Shown: piece after piece, positions 54,276 through 62,051 of the stretch
How positions within the stretch are numbered: position 1 is the stretch's first letter
How the letters are laid out: every line of letters starts with the position of its first letter
NCBI RefSeq assembly: GCF_019966575.1
Contig: NZ_JAINFK010000004.1
Span: forward strand, 124,001-188,000
Length of the DNA: 64,000 nucleotides
From: Oricola cellulosilytica
GTDB taxonomy: Bacteria > Pseudomonadota > Alphaproteobacteria > Rhizobiales > Rhizobiaceae
Direction of reading: 5' to 3'
Translations under genes and position numbers: made by a program
Notes under the pieces: generated by a model
Told to the model about the DNA's origin: nothing
The model's database searches: none
The model's input: only the letters and a program-made list of their open reading frames with translations

Positions 54276-55277
54276 TCAGGCATTTTCTCTTTGATGAGCC
54301 GCCGGTGCCGATACGGATCCGGCGGCAGCGCGGCCGGGTCTCGTCGCCATAAGCGAAAGAAACAGTCCGCCGAGGAGAAGCGCCATCGTGATGGACAACG
54401 ATAGCGCCGACGGGAATTTCTCCCATCCAAACAGGTCGGCGAGAAAGATCTTGCTGCCGATAAATACGAGCACCAGCGCAAGGGCATACTTCAGGTAGAC
54501 AAACCGCGCGATCATCACGACGAGCACGAAATAGAGCGCCCGCAGTCCCAGTATGGCGAAGATATTGGATGTGTAGACCAGATAGGGGTCGGTGGTGATC
54601 GAAAATATTGCGGGGATGGAGTCGACCGCGAATATGACGTCGGCAATCTCGACCATCAAGAGGGTCATCAGAAGCGGTGTGGCAACGACATAGGCGCCTG
54701 ATCGGACGAAAAATCTGTGTCCGTGCAGGTCCGGCGTCAGGGGTAGCCATTTCCTCAGCCAGCGGAGGACCGGATTAGCGGCCACATCGTACTCCGTTTC
54801 ACCGGCAACGAGCATCTTGACGCCGGTGAAGACGAGGAATGCCGCGAAGAGATACAATACCCATTCGAAATTCGAGACGACCGCGGTGCCCGCTCCGATC
54901 ATCAGGCCGCGCAGGACGATCACGCCCAATATGCCGTAAATCAGCACCTTGTGCTGGTACTCCCGAGGGATAGCGAAATAGGAGAAAATGACGGCAATGA
55001 CGAACACGTTGTCCATCGCCAGGCTCTTCTCTACCACGAAACCGGTGAGGTAGAGCATCGCTGCTTGCGATCCGAGCATCTTCCAGATCCACAAGGAAAA
55101 GAGCAGGCCGAGGCCGACATAGAAGGCGGAGAGCAGGAGTCCCTCCCGCGCCCCGATTTCATGGGGTCGCCGATGCAGCACGCCCAGATCGAAGGCAAGC
55201 AGGGAAATTACGAGAGTGAGGAACACACCCCACATCCACACCGGTTCGCCCATTACTTCAGTAAGCAACAGGGTCAT
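54276..55277 (-). CDS. TerC/Alx family membrane protein
   Basis: A 333-residue protein with about nine helices and the TerC signatures: FDLGVLHRRPHEIGAREGLL, VEKSLAMDNVFVIAVIFSYF, and FAVDSIPAIFSITTDPYLVY with FAILGLRALYFVL. Family members such as Alx and MeeY export Mn2+ or respond to alkali. The ATG at 55277 was chosen by alignment to these; the frame extends to 55460 without similarity. The leader (55278-55610) was searched for a Mn riboswitch without success. Confidence 0.9.
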   Translation of the reverse strand: MTLLLTEVMGEPVWMWGVFLTLVISLLAFDLGVLHRRPHEIGAREGLLLSAFYVGLGLLFSLWIWKMLGSQAAMLYLTGFVVEKSLAMDNVFVIAVIFSYFAIPREYQHKVLIYGILGVIVLRGLMIGAGTAVVSNFEWVLYLFAAFLVFTGVKMLVAGETEYDVAANPVLRWLRKWLPLTPDLHGHRFFVRSGAYVVATPLLMTLLMVEIADVIFAVDSIPAIFSITTDPYLVYTSNIFAILGLRALYFVLVVMIARFVYLKYALALVLVFIGSKIFLADLFGWEKFPSALSLSITMALLLGGLFLSLMATRPGRAAAGSVSAPAAHQRENA

Positions 55278-55610
55278 GCGCGAAGCTCCGCCAGCGCCGT
55301 CTTCAAAGCTGTGCGTCAGGGCTGGCTTGTCGCGCAGGGCGCTCGTATATCGAGCGAGGATGAAGTGGGATCGAGGCCATGTCTGTGCAAGTGGCCGGAT
55401 CCCCGTCCGGTCCCTTTTAATTATTCGCCGGTTCGGTCGGATGCTTATTTCCGACCGCAAATATCATGCGGTGGACGTAGAGATCCCGGGCTTCTCTTGG
55501 AACCGGTCCTCGCGCGGAGGCGCAGAAACATGAGAACGACCGATGCTTGTGGCGAAGGATGGCTGGCTTCGAACAGGCGGCCCACGGCCTGATTCGGCCG
55601 GCTGATACGC
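55278..55610. other. Intergenic region upstream of terC
   Basis: This 333-base stretch has no convincing gene. A weak hairpin GGCCGGA/TCCGGTC (55393-55412) is followed by TTTT on the plus strand. A 6-bp inverted repeat GGTCGG/CCGACC lies near 55436-55457. It probably contains the terC promoter and the end of the acyl-CoA synthetase transcript, but neither can be fixed. Confidence 0.4.
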
Positions 55611-57260
55611 TCACGCACCCACCCCCTTCGCCTGTTCCCGCAGCACGAACTTCTGAATTTTTCCTGTCGAGGTCTTCGGCAGGTCGGTGAACACCACGTG
55701 TTTCGGGCATTTGTAGCGGGCGATCAGCGCCCGGCAATGGGCGATGATCTCGTCCTCGTCGGCGTGCTGGCCGGGCTTCAGTTCGACGAAGGCGCACGGC
55801 GTCTCGCCCCATTTCTCGTCCGGGCGCGCCACAACGGCGGCCGCCTGCACGGCGGCGTGCTTGTAGAGCGCGTCCTCCACCTCGATCGACGAGATGTTCT
55901 CGCCGCCGGAGATGATGACGTCCTTGGAGCGGTCCTTCAGCTGGATATAGCCGTCCTCGTGCAGCACGCCGAGATCGCCGGAATGGAACCATCCGCCGGC
56001 GAACGCCTCGTCGCTGGCTTTTTTGTTCTTGAGGTAGCCCTTCATCACGATGTTGCCGCGGAACATCACCTCGCCCAGGGTCTCGCCGTCGGCGGGCACC
56101 TTTTCCATCGTCTCCGGGTCCATCACGGTCAGATCCTCCAGCGCCGCGTAGCGGACGCCCTGGCGCGCCTTGCGCGCCGCACGGTGCGGCCCGTCGAGTT
56201 CGTTCCACTCGGTCTTCCATTCATTGACCACCGCCGGCCCGTAGGTCTCGGTCAGCCCGTAGAGATGCGTCACCTCGAAACCGGCGTCCGCCATCCCGGC
56301 GAGCACGCTTTCGGGCGGCGGCGCGGCAGCGGTGTTGAACGTCACGGTCTGCGAAAAGTCGCGCTTTTCGGCGTCCGGCGCGTTGATCAGCAGCGACATC
56401 ACGATCGGCGCGCCGCACAGATGCGTCACCCCGTGGCCGGCGATCGCGTCATACATCGCTCTTGCCCGCACCCATCTGAGGCACACATGCGTTCCCGCCT
56501 GCACGGCGAGCGTCCACGGGAAGCACCAGCCGTTGCAGTGGAACATAGGCAGCGTCCACAGATAGACCGGGTGCCGGCCCATGCCCGACGCGATCACGTT
56601 GGCGTAGCCCATCAGCGCCGCGCCGCGATGGTGGTAGACGACGCCCTTCGGATTGCCGGTCGTCCCCGACGTGTAGTTGAGCGAGATCGCGTCCCACTCG
56701 TCCTCCGGCATCGCCCAGTCGAACTCCGGGTCGCCGTCGGCGATGAAGTCCTCGTACTCGACCGACCCGATCGCCTTGCCCTTCGGCGCCGGCGCGTCGT
56801 CCGGATAGTCCGGATCGTCATAATCGATCACCAGCGGCTTCACCTTCGCCTTCTTCAGCGCCGCCTTCATCACCGCTGAAAACTCCCGGTCGACGATGAC
56901 GATCTTCGCCTCGCCGTGATCGAGCTGGAAGGCGACGACATCGGCGTCGAGCCGCGTGTTGATCGACAGCAGCACCGCGCCGGTCATCGGCACGCCGTGA
57001 TGGGCTTCCAGCATCGCCGGCGTGTTCGACAGCAGCACCGCGATCGTGTCGCCGCGTTTCGCGCCCGCCTTGGCGAGCGACGAGGCGAGCTTGCGCGCCC
57101 GCGCGTAGAAATCCCCGTAAGTCCGGCGCAGCGAGCCGTGGATGATGGCGACATGGTCGGGAAACACCTTCGCCGCCCGCTCAAGATGCTTCAGCGGCGT
57201 CAGCGGCTGGTGGTTGGCCTCGTTGCGGTCGAGCCCCTTGCCATAGATCGTGCCTTTCAT
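55611..57260 (-). CDS. AMP-dependent acyl-CoA synthetase
   Basis: A 549-residue adenylate-forming enzyme. The P-loop is SLNYTSGTTGNPKGVVYHHR, the second motif VTHLYGLTETYGPAVVNEWK, and the third WFHSGDLGVLHEDGYIQLKD. The catalytic Lys is in DLPKTSTGKIQKFVLREQ near the C-terminus. The overall layout fits medium or long-chain fatty acyl-CoA synthetases of the PaaK-distant 'acyl-CoA synthetase' group. The exact acid is unknown. It stands alone on the minus strand. Confidence 0.9.
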   Translation of the reverse strand: MKGTIYGKGLDRNEANHQPLTPLKHLERAAKVFPDHVAIIHGSLRRTYGDFYARARKLASSLAKAGAKRGDTIAVLLSNTPAMLEAHHGVPMTGAVLLSINTRLDADVVAFQLDHGEAKIVIVDREFSAVMKAALKKAKVKPLVIDYDDPDYPDDAPAPKGKAIGSVEYEDFIADGDPEFDWAMPEDEWDAISLNYTSGTTGNPKGVVYHHRGAALMGYANVIASGMGRHPVYLWTLPMFHCNGWCFPWTLAVQAGTHVCLRWVRARAMYDAIAGHGVTHLCGAPIVMSLLINAPDAEKRDFSQTVTFNTAAAPPPESVLAGMADAGFEVTHLYGLTETYGPAVVNEWKTEWNELDGPHRAARKARQGVRYAALEDLTVMDPETMEKVPADGETLGEVMFRGNIVMKGYLKNKKASDEAFAGGWFHSGDLGVLHEDGYIQLKDRSKDVIISGGENISSIEVEDALYKHAAVQAAAVVARPDEKWGETPCAFVELKPGQHADEDEIIAHCRALIARYKCPKHVVFTDLPKTSTGKIQKFVLREQAKGVGA

Positions 57261-57471
57261 CGGATCCTCCTCCCGCGAACCGTGCCCGTGAAAATCTTAT
57301 GTCCTTCGCGACCGCCCGTCACCTCGCGGTTTGCGGGCGATTTCCGGTGATCGCCTGTCCCGCACGGATTGCAGCGGGACACACAATGTGAGAGGCCCTG
57401 CGGAACGCTCCCAATCCTCCCCACGTTTTCCTGGTGTGTGAATAACGCACGAAAAGACAGGGAGAACGGCC

Positions 57472-58248
57472 ATGAAACGCAAGCTCTTGACGACGACGGC
57501 CCTGATCGCTTTCGCAATCGCCGGAAGCGGAACCGGTGCGCTCTATCCGGCGCCGGCAGCCGCCCAGACCCAGTCCCAAACCGAAACCCAGACCGGGGTT
57601 CAGACCGAAGAAGTGTTGCCGAACGAGGAAGGCGCGGCACAGGAGAACGCTTCCGAAATCACCGAGGAGTCCGCGACCGAAATGGCCGAACAGCCGGCCG
57701 ACGAGCAGGCTGAGCAGCCCGCGACCGGCACCGCGCAGCAGCCCGCTGCGGAATCGGAGACGATGGAGGCCGCCACGCCGGAATCCATGGCGGTCGACGA
57801 GGAGGTGTTCTTCGTCTTTGAGGAAGCCGACCATTACCGCTCCGACAAGCTGCTTGGCGCATCCGTCTTCAGCAGCGGCGGCGAGGTGATCGGCGACATC
57901 AACGACCTTATCGTCTCGACCGAAGGCAAGTTCGAAGGCGTCATCGTCGGCGTCGGCGGCTTCCTCGGCATGGGCGAGAAGAATGTCGGCGTCCGCTTTG
58001 CCGCGCTGACCCTCTCCGAGGATCCGGAAACGAACGAACTGAAGATCGTCATGGAGCAGACGAAGGAGAGCCTTGAAGCCGCGCCTGCTTATGTCAGCAA
58101 GGAGCGCCAGGCGGTGGCAGCCGAGGTGCGCCAGGAAACCGGCCAGACCGGGGTGACGACCGGCGCCATTCCCGAACAGCCCGCCGACGATTCGGCGGAC
58201 CCGGCCGCCTACGGAAACGCCGTGCAGCCGGTTGCTCCGGCGCAGTAA
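57472..58248 (+). CDS. Exported PRC-barrel domain protein
   Basis: A 258-residue protein with a signal peptide (KLLTTTALIAFAIAGSGTGA). A long Glu/Gln/Ala-rich, probably disordered stretch follows (residues about 30-110), then a PRC-barrel domain (DKLLGASVFSSGGEVIGDIN, DLIVSTEGKFEGVIVGVGGF, LGMGEKNVGVRF), ending in a Pro/Gln tail. PRC barrels mediate protein binding; periplasmic copies are common in Hyphomicrobiales with unknown roles. A strong terminator follows at 58273. Confidence 0.88.
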   Translation: MKRKLLTTTALIAFAIAGSGTGALYPAPAAAQTQSQTETQTGVQTEEVLPNEEGAAQENASEITEESATEMAEQPADEQAEQPATGTAQQPAAESETMEAATPESMAVDEEVFFVFEEADHYRSDKLLGASVFSSGGEVIGDINDLIVSTEGKFEGVIVGVGGFLGMGEKNVGVRFAALTLSEDPETNELKIVMEQTKESLEAAPAYVSKERQAVAAEVRQETGQTGVTTGAIPEQPADDSADPAAYGNAVQPVAPAQ

Positions 58249-58272
58249 AGCGGCATTTCCTTGGAGTTATTG

Positions 58273-58300
58273 ACGGGCGGCCCACGGGCCGCCCGTTTCG
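58273..58300 (+). terminator. Intrinsic terminator after the PRC-barrel gene
   Basis: ACGGGCGGCCC (58273-58283) pairs fully with GGGCCGCCCGT (58286-58296), followed by TTTCGTTT. It lies 25 bases after the stop codon at 58248. Confidence 0.85.
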
Positions 58301-58362
58301 TTTGACGGAATACGCGCCGGGATTGCTGGTGTTTCCCCCCCGAATCACTACATTCCGTGGCA

Positions 58363-61089
58363 ATGAGCGATCCCTTCGACGATATCCCCTTCGGCGACGA
58401 GCCCGGCCCCCCGGCAGCCCCCGGCCAGCCCTCCGGCATTGCCGCGCGCGCCATGGCCGCCCGCCGGGGCCCTCCGCCGCGCGATTATCTGGAAGGCCTG
58501 AACGGCGAGCAGCGCCGCGCGGTCGAAACCACCGACGGCCCGGTTCTGGTTCTGGCCGGCGCCGGCACCGGCAAGACCCGCGTGCTGACCACCCGCATCG
58601 CCCACATATTGTCGCTCGGCCTCGCCTGGCCGTCGCAGATCCTCGCCGTGACCTTCACCAACAAGGCGGCGCGCGAGATGAAGGAGCGCATCGGCATTCT
58701 CGTCGGCGAGGCGGTCGAGGGCATGCCCTGGCTCGGCACCTTCCATTCGATCGGCGTGAAGATCCTGCGCCGCCACGCCGAGCTTGCGGGCCTCAGGTCC
58801 GATTTCACCATTCTCGACACCGACGACCAGATCCGCCTCATCAAGCAGGTGATCCAGGCCGAGGGGCTGGACGACAAGCGCTGGCCGGCGCGCACCTTCG
58901 CCCACATGATCGACGGCTGGAAGAACAAGGGCTACGGCCCGAAGGATATTCCCGAGGGCGACGCCCGGGCATTTGCCAACGGCAGGGGCCGCGAGCTGTT
59001 TTCCGCCTATCAGGACCGGCTGAAGACGCTGAACGCCTGCGATTTCGGCGATCTCCTGTGCCACCCGATCCGGATATTGCGCGACAATCCGGACGTGCTG
59101 GCCGACTACCATTCCCGCTTCAGATACATCCTCGTCGACGAGTACCAGGACACCAACACCGCGCAGTATATGTGGCTGCGGCTCTTGGCTCAGAGGCCAA
59201 GATCGAAAACCCCCTCATCCGTCGCCTCCGGCGACACCTTCTCCCACCATGGGGAGAAGGAAGGGCGCCTCCCCTCTCCCCTTGTGGGAGAGGGTGGATC
59301 GCCGCGCAGCGGCGAGACGGGTGAGGGGTACTCCAGCGGCTTCGAGGAAGCACCCTTCCCGGGCGATCTCCCCTCCCCGGCCGAAGGCCGAGCGCGTGAC
59401 GACGCGCCGGACGACTTCTCGTCCGCCCCCGCGGAGCGAAGCCGCGCAAGCGGCGACAGCGCGAGCGAAAACAAGATCAACATCTGCTGCGTCGGCGACG
59501 ACGACCAGTCGATCTATGGCTGGCGCGGCGCGGAGGTCGACAACATCCTGCGCTTCGAGAAGGATTTTCCAGGCAGCACGGTCATCCGGCTCGAACGCAA
59601 CTACCGCTCCACCGAACACATTCTCGGCGCCGCCTCGCACCTGATCGCCCACAATGAGGGCCGGCTCGGCAAGACGCTGTTCACCGAGCTCTCCGACCCG
59701 GACCACGACAAGGTGCAGGTCCACGCCGCCTGGGATTCCGAGGAGGAGGCCCGCGCCGTCGGCGAGGAGATCGAGCAGGCGCAGCGCCGCGGCCACAACC
59801 TCAACGACATGGCGATCCTCGTGCGCGCCTCGTTCCAGATGCGCGAGTTCGAGGACCGCTTCGTCACGCTCGGCCTCAACTACCGCGTCATCGGCGGCCC
59901 GCGCTTTTACGAGCGCATGGAGATCCGCGACGCCATGGCCTATTTCCGCGTCGTCGCCCAGCCCGCCGACGACCTCGCCTTCGAGCGCATCGTCAACACG
60001 CCGAAGCGCGGTTTGGGCGATGCGTCGGTGCGCATGGTCCACGATTATGCCCGCGCGCGCGGCATCCCGATGCTCGAGGCCGCCGGCGAGATCGTCCAGA
60101 CCGAGGAGATGAAGCCCAAGCCCCGCGCCGCCCTTCGCGAGCTGGTGGACAGCTTCAAACGCTGGCGCGATCTGCTTGAAAAGACACCGCATTCCGAGCT
60201 GGCTGAGGTGATACTTGAAGAAAGCGGCTACACCGCGATGTGGCAGAACGACCGCTCCGCCGAGGCGCCGGGGCGGCTGGAAAACCTCAAGGAACTGATC
60301 CGGTCGATGGAGGAATTCGAGTCGCTGCGCTCCTTCCTCGAACATGTCTCCCTCGTCATGGACGCCGAGCAGAACGCCGATCTCGACGCCGTTTCCATCA
60401 TGACGCTGCACGCCGCCAAGGGGCTGGAATTCGAGACCGTCTTCCTGCCCGGCTGGGAGGAAGGGCTGTTCCCGCACCAGCGCTCGCTCGACGAGGGCGG
60501 CCGCTCGGGCCTCGAGGAAGAGCGCCGCCTCGCCTATGTCGGGCTGACCCGGGCCAAGCGCCACTGCCACCTCTGGTTCGTCTCCAACCGCCGCATCCAC
60601 GGCCTGTGGCAGTCGACCATCCCCTCGCGCTTTCTCGACGAATTGCCGGCCGCCCATGTCGATGTCGCGGAAGCTCCCACCAATTATGGCGGGTTCGGCG
60701 GTTACGGCGCGTCGCGCTTCGACAAGGCCGAGGCCTTTTCCGCCAACCGCTCGACCCCCGGCTGGCAGCGGGCGCAGCAGAACCGCACCGAGGCCACCTC
60801 GCGGAACTGGGGTTCGCGCTCCGGCGTCGCGGTCGAGCGCATCGGCTATGGCGAAACGGATTCAGGCTTCGGCGCGGGCCGCAAGTCGGTCAAGGGCCGC
60901 GTCATCGAGGGCGAGCTTGTCGCCAAGTCGGTCTCCGACACCCCGTCCACCTTCTCCACCGGCGACCGCGTCTTTCACCTCAAATTCGGCAACGGCAACA
61001 TCGTCGCGGTGGAAGGCAACAAGCTCACCGTCGATTTCGACAAGGCCGGCCAGAAGCGCGTGCTGGACGGGTTTGTGGAGCGGGTGTGA
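58363..61089 (+). CDS. uvrD: UvrD/PcrA-type DNA helicase with an in-frame repeat insertion
   Basis: This 908-residue SF1A helicase has motif I LVLAGAGTGKTRVLTTRI, motif Ia AVTFTNKAAREMKERIG, motif II YILVDEYQDTNTAQYMW and motif III NICCVGDDDQSIYGWRGAE. The motif V/VI region is MTLHAAKGLEFETVFLPGWE and LAYVGLTRAKRHCHLWF, and the C-terminal Tudor-like tail is GDRVFHLKFGNGNIVAVEGN. Between motifs II and III residues about 278-371 (PRSKTPSSVASGDTFS onward) have no family counterpart and are encoded by a palindromic repeat. ATG 58363 is preferred. The reading frame stays open, so the protein may still function. Confidence 0.93.
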   Translation: MSDPFDDIPFGDEPGPPAAPGQPSGIAARAMAARRGPPPRDYLEGLNGEQRRAVETTDGPVLVLAGAGTGKTRVLTTRIAHILSLGLAWPSQILAVTFTNKAAREMKERIGILVGEAVEGMPWLGTFHSIGVKILRRHAELAGLRSDFTILDTDDQIRLIKQVIQAEGLDDKRWPARTFAHMIDGWKNKGYGPKDIPEGDARAFANGRGRELFSAYQDRLKTLNACDFGDLLCHPIRILRDNPDVLADYHSRFRYILVDEYQDTNTAQYMWLRLLAQRPRSKTPSSVASGDTFSHHGEKEGRLPSPLVGEGGSPRSGETGEGYSSGFEEAPFPGDLPSPAEGRARDDAPDDFSSAPAERSRASGDSASENKINICCVGDDDQSIYGWRGAEVDNILRFEKDFPGSTVIRLERNYRSTEHILGAASHLIAHNEGRLGKTLFTELSDPDHDKVQVHAAWDSEEEARAVGEEIEQAQRRGHNLNDMAILVRASFQMREFEDRFVTLGLNYRVIGGPRFYERMEIRDAMAYFRVVAQPADDLAFERIVNTPKRGLGDASVRMVHDYARARGIPMLEAAGEIVQTEEMKPKPRAALRELVDSFKRWRDLLEKTPHSELAEVILEESGYTAMWQNDRSAEAPGRLENLKELIRSMEEFESLRSFLEHVSLVMDAEQNADLDAVSIMTLHAAKGLEFETVFLPGWEEGLFPHQRSLDEGGRSGLEEERRLAYVGLTRAKRHCHLWFVSNRRIHGLWQSTIPSRFLDELPAAHVDVAEAPTNYGGFGGYGASRFDKAEAFSANRSTPGWQRAQQNRTEATSRNWGSRSGVAVERIGYGETDSGFGAGRKSVKGRVIEGELVAKSVSDTPSTFSTGDRVFHLKFGNGNIVAVEGNKLTVDFDKAGQKRVLDGFVERV
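59211..59328 (+). repeat. Palindromic repeat element inserted in uvrD
   Basis: The 118-base unit starts CCCCTCATCCGTC and ends GACGGGTGAGGGG, which pair with one wobble. Inside are three smaller hairpins: CCTTCTCCC/GGGAGAAGG near 59238-59260, CCCTCTCCC/GGGAGAGGG near 59272-59294, and TCGCCG/CGGCGA near 59299-59315. The extra residues run on to about 59478, so a second repeat piece may follow. It is a clover-like multi-hairpin, unlike the uvrD sequence around it. Confidence 0.8.
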
Positions 61090-61102
61090 GGGTGATCACT
61101 CC

Positions 61103-61159
61103 CTAAAGCGTCCCGCCCTTTTTTGAAGCCAGAATGTAGACGTAACCCACGCGCCCCAT
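61103..61159 (-). pseudogene. Truncated 5' end of a second GIY-YIG nuclease gene
   Basis: The minus-strand frame from 61159 encodes MGRVGYVYILASKKGGTL and a TAG. It matches the first residues of the intact gene (MGGYVYMLASKKGGTIYIG) and breaks off inside the GGT codons, 13 bases from the uvrD stop. A 35-bp palindromic repeat lies 12 bases upstream of its ATG, the same distance as in the intact copy. Confidence 0.75.
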
Positions 61160-61171
61160 CCGGCCACGCTA

Positions 61172-61206
61172 ACGGAATGGATCCCTGTGACAAGCACAGG
61201 GATGAC
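61172..61206 (-). repeat. 35-bp palindromic repeat A
   Basis: Read on the minus strand, GTCATCC, a 7-bp stem (CCCTGTG with its partner CACAGGG) around CTTGT, and CCATTCCGT. It lies 12 bases upstream of the truncated GIY-YIG start. The ends are identical to repeats C and D, while the stem differs and still pairs. Confidence 0.8.
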
Positions 61207-61273
61207 GACAGGACGGGGATTGCCGTTACTCTCCCAGCCTCTGCGCACTCGTAAAGACCGGGAACTAACCGCG

Positions 61274-61347
61274 GTCATCCTCGGGCTTCTTCGCGCTAGC
61301 GAGCGAAGCGAAGCTTAAGGGCGCGACAGAGACGACCCGCGGACCCA
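61274..61347 (+). repeat. Palindromic repeat E, interrupted by a mini stem-loop
   Basis: The left half GTCATCCTCGGGCTT (61274-61288) and right half ACCCGCGGACCCA (61335-61347) match repeat C. Between them, at the palindrome's loop, lies a mini stem-loop (61291-61326: TCGCGC with GCGCGA, loop AGCGAGCGAAGCGAAGCTTA plus AG). Confidence 0.65.
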
Positions 61348-61420
61348 CCGCCACGCGGCTCAATCGGTCAACACGCCACGGCAGCCGCTCCAGCAGGCTC
61401 CCGCACGCCCCCTTGCCGCC

Positions 61421-61503
61421 GTCATCCCTATGCCCCGCGCGTCAGCAACGAGCGATGCGAGGCGCTTATGGACGCGCGGGAAATGTCACAGGGATCCATT
61501 CCG
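61421..61503 (+). repeat. Palindromic repeat B, interrupted by a mini stem-loop
   Basis: The left part GTCATCCCTATGC (61421-61433) and right part TGTCACAGGGATCCATTCCG (61484-61503) match repeat A. At the loop position lies a mini stem-loop with a perfect 10-bp stem CCCGCGCGTC (61434-61443) and GACGCGCGGG (61471-61480). Its 27-base loop starts AGCAACGAG and ends GCGAGGCGCTTATG. Confidence 0.75.
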
Positions 61504-61545
61504 GAGACCGCAGCGCCACCCGCCCGAAAGAGCCAATCCATCTCC

Positions 61546-61580
61546 GTCATCCTCGGGCTTGACCCGAGGACCCATTCCGT
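61546..61580 (+). repeat. 35-bp palindromic repeat C, left boundary of the GIY-YIG unit
   Basis: GTCATCC followed by a 7-bp palindromic stem (CCTCGGG with CCCGAGG) and CCATTCCGT. It is inverted relative to repeat D at 61918-61952 and identical to it at 34 of 35 positions. It lies 34 bases beyond the stop of the nuclease gene. Confidence 0.85.
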
Positions 61581-61614
61581 GAGGCTTCCCGCAATCGCCG
61601 GACCGGAAGAACGG

Positions 61615-61905
61615 TCACCAGCCGATCCCTTTGTAAAGCTCGTCCCACTCCGGGTTCATGGCTTCGATCAGTTCGATCTTCCATTGGCGCCGCCAGCGCT
61701 TCAACGATTTTTCACGTTGGATCGCGTCGGTGATGTCGTCGTAGTCTTCGTACCAGACCAGCCGAACCGCGCCGTAGGTGGACGTGAAGCTTTTCCTATT
61801 GATGCGCTGCTTATGGTCGTAGATGCGCTGCGAAAGGTCCGAAGTAACGCCGATATAGATCGTGCCCCCCTTCTTGCTTGCCAGCATGTAGACATAGCCG
61901 CCCAT
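61615..61905 (-). CDS. GIY-YIG nuclease family protein bounded by inverted palindromes
   Basis: A 96-residue single-domain GIY-YIG protein. The GIY strand reads GYVYMLASKKGGT, the YIG strand IYIGVTSDLSQRIYDH, the catalytic Arg is in SQRIYDHK and the Glu in AIQREKSLKRWRR, and an Asn in EAMNPEW follows. The length fits the UPF0213-like group. Inverted repeats C and D flank the gene on both sides, and the start codon lies 12 bases from D. This suggests it cuts or moves the palindromes. A truncated copy lies 450 bases away. No partner gene is present. Confidence 0.88.
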   Translation of the reverse strand: MGGYVYMLASKKGGTIYIGVTSDLSQRIYDHKQRINRKSFTSTYGAVRLVWYEDYDDITDAIQREKSLKRWRRQWKIELIEAMNPEWDELYKGIGW

Positions 61906-61917
61906 CGCCTCAGCTTC

Positions 61918-61952
61918 ACGGAATGGGTCCTCGGGTCAAGCTCGAGGATGAC
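61918..61952 (-). repeat. 35-bp palindromic repeat D, right boundary of the GIY-YIG unit
   Basis: On the minus strand it starts GTCATCCTCGAGCTTGACCC and ends CCATTCCGT, differing from C by a single base (A for G at position 11). It lies 12 bases upstream of the GIY-YIG ATG. Confidence 0.85.
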
Positions 61953-61964
61953 GAGGGTGGTGAT

Positions 61965-62006
61965 GCCCGCCAGCGACGAGCCGACGGCGAGGAGCTCACG
62001 GGCGGG
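61965..62006 (+). repeat. Mini stem-loop repeat near repeat D
   Basis: The stem CCCGCC (61966-61971) pairs with GGCGGG (62001-62006). The 29-base loop begins AGCGACGAGCCG and ends GCGAGGAGCTCACG. The loop matches the integrase copies at 5613-5641 and 5864-5894 over most positions. It is 12 bases from repeat D rather than inside it. Confidence 0.6.
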
Positions 62007-62051
62007 ACAAACCAGGGGCCCGTCAGCGAGCAAGGGACAAAAAACGCCCCC

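Noticed and set aside
55278-55610. Manganese (yybP-ykoY) riboswitch upstream of the terC gene
   Set aside because: The conserved internal-loop sequences of this riboswitch were not found on the minus strand; only weak hairpins are present.
59215-60657. 480-codon minus-strand open frame across uvrD
   Set aside because: It is antisense to well-conserved helicase motifs and exists because of the high-GC codon pattern.
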